Assembly (NCBI GenBank): GCA_002842465.1
Contig: PHDA01000033.1
Coordinates: 1-43,281 of the forward strand
Reading direction: 5' to 3'
Source: Bacteroidetes bacterium HGW-Bacteroidetes-7
GTDB taxonomy: Bacteria > Bacteroidota > Bacteroidia > Bacteroidales > UBA932
Length of the DNA: 43,281 nucleotides
The translations under genes and the position numbers were made by a program. Shown here one piece after another: positions 36,374 through 43,281 of the stretch. The number at the start of each line of letters is the position of its first letter. Within the stretch, counting starts at the first letter, position 1. Under the pieces are notes generated by a model that saw nothing but the letters and a program-made list of their open reading frames with translations, was not told the DNA's origin and ran no database searches.

Positions 36374-37885
36374 TTAATTGTCTGTTAATTTATCAAAGTC
36401 TGTAACTATCTCTTTCCCCTTTAAGTAGTCATAAAGGCTCAGTTTTCTTATGTCATAATAAAATTTCCAGTAACTGCTAAGATCGGATATATACCTCTGA
36501 ACGGCGTTATCTTTTCTCACCTGGGCATCATTAAGCTCAAGAATGCTTATAGTACCGTTGCGGAACCTCTCCTGAGATATGTTATAACTGATACGGGCTA
36601 TGGAATCTGCCTCTGCCGAGGTTTGACACTGAATGTTCTGTTTGTTGAATCTCATTACCTTTATAAAGACATCCTGTCTGTTCTGAATCAGGGACTGCTC
36701 TACCTGAGTCTTAACTACCTCTTCTCTTGACAGGGCTAACCTTACCTTTCCTTTACCCAGACCCCAGTCCAGAATAGGAAGTGTCAGTCTTACACCAATA
36801 ATCTCCTGATCTATAGGCGATTTATATGCCATCCCAAGATCAGAACCTTTTTGTGTAAAGCCAAGTGTTGCAAAAAAGTCAGCCTGCAGTCCGTTGCCAG
36901 ATTTTGCCCTTGCAACCTCCTGTCTTGCACTTAACAAAGAGAGCTCCTTATCCAGTGAGAATGATGAATTTTCAAGAGATCTCTGATAAACCTCTTCAAA
37001 ATTGATGGTTATTTCGGGTACCTTTCCCGGAGTTGAGAGTTGGATATCTGTATTATCGTTAAATCCAAGAAATGTCCTGAGACTTAACATGCTCATATCA
37101 AGAGTTACCTGGTTGTCACCCACAGCAAGCTTAGAGTTATTAAGACTGAGTTGAAGCTGCAATATGTCATTATAGGTAACTGACCCTATCTCAAACCTCT
37201 CCTTTGCAATTTTCAAACTTAATTCGCTTGATGCAAGGTTCATCTTAGCCAGTTCAAGGTTGCTTTGTGCAGTAAGTACTTCAAAAAACAGAGTTATTGC
37301 GCGCAGTTTAACATCCTCCATATTTTCAAGATACTTTCTTTTTGCATTTTCATACTCCTTTGGCTCTGTTATCTTTTGCCACTTAAATGTGTTGTATGCC
37401 TTAATTGGCTGTGAATAGTTAATATATACCGGTTGAGAATTATACAGCACCGACCCTGCATTAGTAAATTGGTCCAGTCTGTTCAGACTGCTTGATAACG
37501 AAACAGTACCTCCGGTAAGTGCAATATTTTGCCTTAACGAGAGGGAGAGGGAATTTGACAGATTGTTGTTAATGCGGTAATTAATCTCTCCTGTTTCATA
37601 ATCCTGGAGGGCAATCATTGAACGGTTGTAATTTCCAATAGTTGCTGACAGATTTAACGAAGGAAGAAACAGCGCCTTATATGAGCGGTTTTGCCAATAG
37701 CTCACAAGGAAATTATGCTTATTAATAAGCGCATTGGGAGATTGTTCGGTTGCTGTTTCAATAACATCTTCAAGCGTCATGGTAAGTGTGTATCTCTCTT
37801 GAGAATACAATCTGGTGGCATTGGAGTTAACCAAAATTCCTGCAAGAATAAATAACAGGATTAATGCTCTTTTACAAATGTCCAT
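36374..37885 (-). CDS. TolC-family outer-membrane efflux protein
   Basis: The protein is 503 residues. A signal peptide (about 1-25) is followed by two outer-membrane efflux repeats. The first starts LTMTLEDVIETATEQSPNAL and includes AKERFEIGSVTYNDILQLQL; the second ends with ISQERFRNGTISILELNDAQ. Both have the long helical pattern of the periplasmic tunnel. It is first of the tolC-adaptor-RND-RND run. It is also the only TolC in the window, so it could serve the HlyD/C39 exporter too. That sharing is inference. Confidence 0.92.
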   Translation of the reverse strand: MDICKRALILLFILAGILVNSNATRLYSQERYTLTMTLEDVIETATEQSPNALINKHNFLVSYWQNRSYKALFLPSLNLSATIGNYNRSMIALQDYETGEINYRINNNLSNSLSLSLRQNIALTGGTVSLSSSLNRLDQFTNAGSVLYNSQPVYINYSQPIKAYNTFKWQKITEPKEYENAKRKYLENMEDVKLRAITLFFEVLTAQSNLELAKMNLASSELSLKIAKERFEIGSVTYNDILQLQLSLNNSKLAVGDNQVTLDMSMLSLRTFLGFNDNTDIQLSTPGKVPEITINFEEVYQRSLENSSFSLDKELSLLSARQEVARAKSGNGLQADFFATLGFTQKGSDLGMAYKSPIDQEIIGVRLTLPILDWGLGKGKVRLALSREEVVKTQVEQSLIQNRQDVFIKVMRFNKQNIQCQTSAEADSIARISYNISQERFRNGTISILELNDAQVRKDNAVQRYISDLSSYWKFYYDIRKLSLYDYLKGKEIVTDFDKLTDN

Positions 37886-37907
37886 TTTATTATAAGTAAT
37901 TGAATAT

Positions 37908-37938
37908 CAAAATTAAGCTAATTATTTTGAAGTTGCAA
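37908..37938 (-). promoter_or_regulatory. Candidate promoter for the tolC-RND operon (TTG-N20-TAATTTTG)
   Basis: On the minus strand TTG (37938-37936) is followed after 20 bases by TAATTTTG (37915-37908), 22 bases before the tolC ATG. The -33 element lies inside the final codons of the last beta-propeller gene. The pump genes may thus be expressed apart from the lipoprotein genes. Confidence 0.5.
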
Positions 37939-39181
37939 TAATAAATACGGGATTACTATCCTCTTTTAATGTTGCAGACAACTCTTTTAACTCTTTTGTT
38001 TTGGGTGGGTATTTCTCAAAATAATTTATCAGGTCTAGTGCATGTTCATATGAGACAAAATCCTTATTACTATTTACATAATTTGGCCAAAATGGCTTAC
38101 CTCCCAAAATATCCTCCTCCATTCCATGAATATCCTTCTCTGGATGGAGAAGGAATTTAACTACCTTTTTTTGTTTGTCATATATTGAATAATCAGCGGT
38201 ACTGTATGAAACTGACTCTGTCCCATCCTGTTTTATCCCTTTCATTTCAATTGGTTCTCTGCAAAGTCCCCTCAAAATAAAACTCATGAAAAGAAGTCTG
38301 TCAGATTCAAAATAGGTAAGTGGTGTTATAATTTTTGGTTCGCTTGAACCATAATCCTCGGTCGAGATGTTCTCCGGCTCCTTGTACTTCCCCATGCTGA
38401 TGTAGTATAAGGCTCTATCCTGGAAATCCTGTGAAAGAGAAAAAACACTATCCTTACTGCTGTTGTAATATCTCAATTGATCACCAAGCTTGTACATTGA
38501 ATAGTACAAAAATCTTAAAACATCTCTCTTAGTAGGATCATGGGTGAGTATTGCCTCTTTTTTATACACAATATCGCTTGTATCCTGACCATAACAAATA
38601 ATTGAATAACCAAAATCTATAAATGAAGCCAAACTTACGGCAATTAACTCCTCTCCAATAATTTCTACGCCGGGAGATGCTGTACCTTTACCAGGGAACG
38701 AGTACATTTTTATAAAATTGAAATTATTATCGTAACGAAGTATCCCTTTCCATACATCCACGATGAAAATATCTCCATTATCCGGATTTACATTTAATGA
38801 AAATGCATCTGTATATTCACCCGGCCCTCGGCCTTTTCTAAAAAATGATTTCTGATGTCTCCCTCTCTTATCAAAGAGATGGATCTTACCCGAATAATCC
38901 AAGATATAAATGGTCTCCCTTTCGTAAATCACTTTTGAAATTCCACCTATCAGAATGCTGTCGGATGTTTCAAGCGGTATGTACCTTATATCACTCGCAT
39001 AATCACTAAGCTTTACAATCGAGAAATTGTCAATCGAAGCCTCTATATCTACAACCTCAACCCCAGCATTCTCAATAACTTCGTTATTTGACGAGCATGA
39101 CAGAGAAAGCAACATCAATATAAAAACGTTGTAGATGCTGAGTTTTTTGAAAATGTGGGTTTTATTAATTTGAGTCATCAC
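37922..39181 (-). CDS. Six-bladed beta-propeller lipoprotein, type B, copy 3
   Basis: The protein is 419 residues. A lipobox (LMLLSLSCSSNN) marks a lipoprotein. It belongs to the Bacteroidota six-bladed beta-propeller family (PF17170-like). The family opening VDIEASIDNFSIVKLSDYAS leads to YIPLETSDSILIG, and the blade signature is RKGRGPGEYTD. The C-terminal end contains GKPFWPNYVNSN and closes DSNPVFIIATSK. It resembles the gene at 40503 more than its direct neighbour at 39194. Function is unknown; such proteins occur in tandem sets. It is 36 bases upstream of tolC. Confidence 0.85.
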   Translation of the reverse strand: MMTQINKTHIFKKLSIYNVFILMLLSLSCSSNNEVIENAGVEVVDIEASIDNFSIVKLSDYASDIRYIPLETSDSILIGGISKVIYERETIYILDYSGKIHLFDKRGRHQKSFFRKGRGPGEYTDAFSLNVNPDNGDIFIVDVWKGILRYDNNFNFIKMYSFPGKGTASPGVEIIGEELIAVSLASFIDFGYSIICYGQDTSDIVYKKEAILTHDPTKRDVLRFLYYSMYKLGDQLRYYNSSKDSVFSLSQDFQDRALYYISMGKYKEPENISTEDYGSSEPKIITPLTYFESDRLLFMSFILRGLCREPIEMKGIKQDGTESVSYSTADYSIYDKQKKVVKFLLHPEKDIHGMEEDILGGKPFWPNYVNSNKDFVSYEHALDLINYFEKYPPKTKELKELSATLKEDSNPVFIIATSK

Positions 39182-39193
39182 TATTCATTTAAT

Positions 39194-40492
39194 CTATTTG
39201 AATTTTGCAATTGCCACAACAGGGTTATCGGTATCTTTCAGTTTTGAGACAATCTCCTTTAGTTCACCTTTTACCTCATATACTTCTGCATGTTCAATCA
39301 GCTGAACGGCACTAAACAGTGCAGAGGCATAGTCATCTGCATTTATATGTCCGGGAATAAATGGAGGGCCATTCTTAAGATCTTCCCTTAAACCCAATTT
39401 ACCCTTCACAGGCTGGTTGAGAAGATTAAAGAACCCGGTCTGCTTGTCGTAAATACCATAACAGTTAGTTTTTGGGACAGTTATTACCCTGTTTCTCACC
39501 TGTATGTACTCATCGTATGGTTCGTGTGCATAATCTCTCATAATGAAATTCATCATTACGAAACGAGCAGATTCAATATAATATAGCGGATCAAGGCTTA
39601 TATGATTCCCTTTTGCCAGGGTAATTTCTTTTCTGTCATAAGATTTGTTGATAAAACTACCATAATTAATAACATACGATGGAAAATAATTCAGGCTTTG
39701 GTCGAGCGTATATATTGAATCGTTAGCTGGGAATATAAATCTTGCTTCGGTTTTAACAATGAAAACTGTAGGAGGCCAAGTATTATAAGCTTTGTCTCCG
39801 ATAACCGGACCATTCTCTCCCATCATCGTCTGAGCAAACTCTTTAGGCATATAATCCGCAGTTTTTGAAAGCGGAATTTCAAATAAAATATTTGAAACGG
39901 AGTCAAATACAACACCGTGAACTTTAACCGTATCGCGACATAATTTTCCGATTGACGAGATATAACAATTATGATTAAGTTTTTTAGGGGCATCCAGACT
40001 ACCGGTTTCTATTACCGGCAATTTCACAGTTCTGATATATTCTCCTTCTCTGCTATACTCTTTTAAAACTTTTTCATTTGGAAATAATCCGTAAACATTG
40101 AAACCGCCTGTAACCTGATCGATTTCTATCAGAGATAAAAGAGAGTACTCTTTAGGGCCGCGACCTGCTTTGTTAAATGTGAAAATGTACTTGCCGTTTA
40201 AATCAAAAACCTTAACATCCCTGACATTTAAACCTCTGGATGTAACATAGATGCGATCTTTTACGACATTTATTACTGCCGTGGATCCGATAAGCGAACT
40301 ATCTGTTGTTTCCAGAGCAACATATTTAATATCATCAGCAACCTCACTAATACTGACAATTTTACCCCCTCCTACAGCACTGGCAAGATCAATTATTTTG
40401 ATATGCTCTGTTTGCAAATCAACGTCAGGTTTGCAAGAGAAAGTTGCCAATAACGTTACTGCAACAACTGTCAGAAATATAAAATTTTTCAT
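39194..40492 (-). CDS. Six-bladed beta-propeller lipoprotein, type A, copy 2
   Basis: The protein is 432 residues from the ATG at 40492 (MKNFIFLTVVAVTLLATFSC, lipobox ATFSC). An upstream ATG at 40519 would extend over the previous gene's stop. Type A marks are AVGGGKIVSISEVADDIKYV, the blade motif KAGRGPKEYS and the end GPPFIPGHINADDYASALFS. The last ~89 residues differ from the type A gene at 41769 at only two positions, while the middle of the proteins is much more divergent. Function unknown; probably surface or periplasmic. Confidence 0.85.
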   Translation of the reverse strand: MKNFIFLTVVAVTLLATFSCKPDVDLQTEHIKIIDLASAVGGGKIVSISEVADDIKYVALETTDSSLIGSTAVINVVKDRIYVTSRGLNVRDVKVFDLNGKYIFTFNKAGRGPKEYSLLSLIEIDQVTGGFNVYGLFPNEKVLKEYSREGEYIRTVKLPVIETGSLDAPKKLNHNCYISSIGKLCRDTVKVHGVVFDSVSNILFEIPLSKTADYMPKEFAQTMMGENGPVIGDKAYNTWPPTVFIVKTEARFIFPANDSIYTLDQSLNYFPSYVINYGSFINKSYDRKEITLAKGNHISLDPLYYIESARFVMMNFIMRDYAHEPYDEYIQVRNRVITVPKTNCYGIYDKQTGFFNLLNQPVKGKLGLREDLKNGPPFIPGHINADDYASALFSAVQLIEHAEVYEVKGELKEIVSKLKDTDNPVVAIAKFK

Positions 40493-40502
40493 AAATATAT
40501 GC

Positions 40503-41735
40503 CTATTTTGGTGATGCAATAATTACAACAGGATTGTCATTCTCAGAAAGTTTAGAAGCAAGGATTTTAACTGACTCTCCGGCATTGTTGTTAGTCTCTG
40601 CAAAACTCTTTATTTTCTGAGGTGTCAGATAAGAGACAAGGTTGTTATTGCTGCTAATATGTTTTGGCCAGAAAGGTATCCCACCGGTCAAATCATCTGC
40701 AAACCCCAACATCCCCTTTACAGGTTGCAAAAGAATATTAAATTCGTTCAGTTTTTTATCATACAACGCATAAGCTGTGTTACTTCTGATCTCTCTCCGG
40801 CTTCCATCCGGGTTTGTAGCATAACTAATAACGGGTTCTTTACAAAGGCCTCTTAAAAAGATATACATAAAGATCAATTCATCTGACTCCCTTATTGATA
40901 AGAGCGAAACAAAGTTCAAATCAGAAGACCCAAAATCCTCGACAGTTACCTGCTCGGGCTCTCTGTACTTACCATAGTTCAGATAATAATCAGGTTTTTC
41001 TTTATAATCATCCGTAAAGGAGTAAATTGTGTCATTTAAGACTGACAAATATCTAAGCTCGCCAGCTGTCTGAAAAATATTAAACAAAGTAAACTTTGCC
41101 ATAAAACCATTTCCTAAAGACTCCCTTTCGGCAAATTTCTGATAATAGACATTCTTTGACTTGCCATCAACAATTTGAATGGAGTGTCTTTTACCATTTA
41201 ATACCACAGCATAAATATCTTCAGCAATCAGCTTAGCATTTATTAGAAAGAGATCATTTTCCGGTTTTTCGATCTCCTCTACAAAATTTAATTCATTGTC
41301 ATAACACAACAGGGCTTTAGAAGTAATAATGTGCAGGTATCCATTATCGGGATTAACAAAGAAATTTACTAACCGGTTATATTCACCGGGCCCTCTGCCC
41401 TTTTTATTAAATGTTTTTAAGTGCTTACCTTCTGTATCAAAAACATAAATACTCTCTGACTGATCACTAATATAAATTTTATTGCATTCATAAACGATGT
41501 TCGCTATGGCCCCAATAAGTGCACTGTCATTTGTTTCAAGCTGAATATATTTAAGATCTGATGCATAGTCGCTAAGGTTGACAAGTTCATAATTGTTGAT
41601 TGAACTCTCAATGTCAATAACTGTAAGCTTTTCTTTACGGGAATTAACCGATGTACATGAGTTAAATAGCAGAATTATAAATAAAAAACTTACTCCTGCC
41701 ATCCATACCAATTTTCCTTTCATATCTACTTTCAT
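40503..41735 (-). CDS. Six-bladed beta-propeller lipoprotein, type B, copy 2
   Basis: The protein is 410 residues. The ATG at 41735 is used; one at 41723 is equally possible. The lipobox is ILLFNSCTSVN. Type B marks are IDIESSINNYELVNLSDYAS, KKGRGPGEYNRL and GGIPFWPKHISSN, ending NDNPVVIIASPK. It lies between two type A genes with gaps of 10 and 33 bases. Function unknown. Confidence 0.85.
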   Translation of the reverse strand: MKVDMKGKLVWMAGVSFLFIILLFNSCTSVNSRKEKLTVIDIESSINNYELVNLSDYASDLKYIQLETNDSALIGAIANIVYECNKIYISDQSESIYVFDTEGKHLKTFNKKGRGPGEYNRLVNFFVNPDNGYLHIITSKALLCYDNELNFVEEIEKPENDLFLINAKLIAEDIYAVVLNGKRHSIQIVDGKSKNVYYQKFAERESLGNGFMAKFTLFNIFQTAGELRYLSVLNDTIYSFTDDYKEKPDYYLNYGKYREPEQVTVEDFGSSDLNFVSLLSIRESDELIFMYIFLRGLCKEPVISYATNPDGSRREIRSNTAYALYDKKLNEFNILLQPVKGMLGFADDLTGGIPFWPKHISSNNNLVSYLTPQKIKSFAETNNNAGESVKILASKLSENDNPVVIIASPK

Positions 41736-41768
41736 TATTTAAAAAACCATTTAAATGAAATAACAGTC

Positions 41769-43082
41769 TTATTTGAACTTTGCAATTGCCACAACAGGGT
41801 TATCGGTATCTTTAAGTTTTGAGACAATCTCCTTTAGTTCACCTTTTACCTCATATACTTCGGCATGTTCAATCAGCTGAACGGCACTAAATAGTGCAGA
41901 GGCATAGTCATCTGAGTTTATATGTCCGGGAATAAATGGAGGGCCATTCTTAAGATCTTCCCTTAAACCCAATTTACCCCTCACAGGCTGGTTGAGTAGA
42001 TTAAAGAAACCTGTCTGTTTGTCGTAAATACCATAACAGTTGGTTCGTGGAACGGTTATAATTCTGTTCTTGCCCTGAATGTGCTCATCATAAGGCTCAT
42101 GGGTAAAATTTCTCATTATGAAATCCATTATTATGAATCGGGTAGATTCAACATAAGATTCAGGATCAAGATTGATATGATTTCCCTTTATATACGAAAT
42201 ATTACTTCTGTCAGGAGAGGTGTCGACATAGTTACCACGATTAATTGCGTATGTAGGGTAATAGTTAAGTTTTTGATCTAGAGTAAAAATAGTATCGTTA
42301 GACTGGCTAAAAATTCTCGCCTGGTTTTTAATAATTTCAATTGTTGGCGGCAATGTAAATAATACCTTCCTCTCCTTAGCAAGACCTTCGAAGCCAATAA
42401 TTTCTTCTTGCATCTCATTAAGTATATACTCAGGCACCTCAGTCAGCGGTAACTCAAATACAATATTGTTGAGAGTGTCAAATGCTGCTCCATGAATTTT
42501 CATAGGAGCAGAACTGATTGATCCTACAGATGAAATGTACAGGTTTTTGTTTAGTCTCTTTACTCCGTCAAGTCTGCCGGGATCAATAACAGGCATGATG
42601 GTAGCTTTGATATAATTGCCATTTTTGTCATACTCCTTGAAGTGCCCTAATGATTTTGAATTAGAAGTAGATGGTATTATATCAAATACAATAAAGCCAC
42701 CTGTAACGTTATCTATTTCAATTGTTGACATGCGTGAGTACTCCTCCGGCCCTCTGCCTGTTCTGTTAAAAGTGAAGAGGTATTTGCCATCAATATCAAA
42801 AACTTTAATATCCTTGGTATTTGAATTTCTGGACTGAACATATATCCTTCTGTTTTCTATTTGAACTCTGGCCCCAAGTCCAATCAGAGAACTATCGGTC
42901 GTTTCTAGGGCAACATATTTTATATCGTCAGCAACCTCACTGATATTGACAATTTTACCCCCTCCCACAGCAGCAGCAAGGTCAATAACCTTAATATCAC
43001 CTTGTTTTATTTCACTTTCGGGACCACATGATGCCATGGCCAGTAAAGCAGCGGCAATAAGAGAAAATCTAAACTTTTTCAT
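41769..43082 (-). CDS. Six-bladed beta-propeller lipoprotein, type A, copy 1
   Basis: The protein is 437 residues with lipobox LLAMASCGPES. It opens IKVIDLAAAVGGGKIVNISE and has the blade motif RTGRGPEEYSR. The C-terminal 89 residues are nearly identical to those of the gene at 39194, and by eye the matching ~270 bases differ at about a dozen positions. The central blades (about residues 80-330) share far less. It follows the partial type B gene by 8 bases. Confidence 0.85.
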   Translation of the reverse strand: MKKFRFSLIAAALLAMASCGPESEIKQGDIKVIDLAAAVGGGKIVNISEVADDIKYVALETTDSSLIGLGARVQIENRRIYVQSRNSNTKDIKVFDIDGKYLFTFNRTGRGPEEYSRMSTIEIDNVTGGFIVFDIIPSTSNSKSLGHFKEYDKNGNYIKATIMPVIDPGRLDGVKRLNKNLYISSVGSISSAPMKIHGAAFDTLNNIVFELPLTEVPEYILNEMQEEIIGFEGLAKERKVLFTLPPTIEIIKNQARIFSQSNDTIFTLDQKLNYYPTYAINRGNYVDTSPDRSNISYIKGNHINLDPESYVESTRFIIMDFIMRNFTHEPYDEHIQGKNRIITVPRTNCYGIYDKQTGFFNLLNQPVRGKLGLREDLKNGPPFIPGHINSDDYASALFSAVQLIEHAEVYEVKGELKEIVSKLKDTDNPVVAIAKFK

Positions 43083-43090
43083 ATTTCAAG

Positions 43091-43281
43091 TTATTTAGCT
43101 GTTACAATTACTATTACAGGATTGTCGTTTTCTGTTAGTTTAGAGGCAAGCTCATTCACAAATACATCATCAGGATTATTTTCTGCCTGTATGATTACGT
43201 CAAGTGCATTCCTGTAGCTTATAAGTACTCCACTAGTACCGGTGTAACTCGGCCAGAACGGGAACCCTCCCTTAATGTCCT
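43091..43281 (-). CDS. Six-bladed beta-propeller lipoprotein, type B, copy 1 (C-terminal end only, cut by window edge)
   Basis: The last ~63 residues are present. They read DIKGGFPFWPSYTGTSGVLI, then SYRNALDVIIQAENNPDDVF, and close NELASKLTENDNPVIVIVTA before a final Lys and TAA at 43093-43091. The PFWP motif and the NDNPV ending match type B genes at 37922 and 40503. This makes it the fifth member of the tandem set. Confidence 0.8.
   Translation of the reverse strand, partial: DIKGGFPFWPSYTGTSGVLISYRNALDVIIQAENNPDDVFVNELASKLTENDNPVIVIVTAK

Overview
The window is a continuous piece of a Bacteroidota chromosome, most likely order Bacteroidales. The evidence is a SecA of 1095 residues, a bactofilin, a homotetramer-type CTP synthase, a FatA/B-like acyl-ACP thioesterase, CxxxCC TonB receptors, tandem six-bladed beta-propeller lipoproteins, moderately AT-rich DNA, and promoters of the TTTG-N19..21-TAnnTTTG type instead of -35/-10 boxes. 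No rRNA, phage, insertion sequence or CRISPR was seen. Everything here is read by eye, and no database search was run.

Bases 1-18817 are mostly housekeeping. They hold the end of a small membrane protein (DUF4199-like) followed by a GT2 glycosyltransferase (+), then a minus operon secA-lpdA-bactofilin, divergent from mnmD (+). A glutaminyl cyclase-pyrG pair (-), an acyl-ACP thioesterase and a beta-barrel protein (+), and mgsA with a GNAT acetyltransferase (-) follow. Next come a 360-base repeat-rich spacer, an initiator tRNA-Met with its own promoter and terminator, and the minus operon nfnA-nfnB-hisS. A large secreted GH9 cellulase fused to a NodB-like domain closes the section.

Bases 18839-22774 look like a metal-handling group on the minus strand: a short Cys/His-rich secreted protein, a TonB-dependent receptor, an HMA-domain protein with a CPSC motif, and a secreted protein of unknown function whose reading frame is broken near 19100.

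Bases 22804-29075 hold the most interesting locus. On the minus strand an overlooked 47-residue gene (26793-26936) encodes a textbook double-glycine leader peptide. Downstream lie a C39-peptidase ABC exporter, an overlapping HlyD-type adaptor and a small membrane protein. Divergent from it, on the plus strand, is a histidine kinase/OmpR-type regulator pair. Together these look like a complete make-cleave-export(-sense) module for a small, acidic, cysteine-free peptide that resembles no bacteriocin family I recognise.

Bases 29121-43281 form a minus-strand block. It has five tandem six-bladed beta-propeller genes in an alternating B-A-B-A-B order (the rightmost cut by the window edge), then TolC, a lipoprotein adaptor, and two different RND pump subunits translated with a 4-base overlap. 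The TolC could also serve the HlyD/C39 exporter, which has no outer-membrane partner of its own; that is inference.
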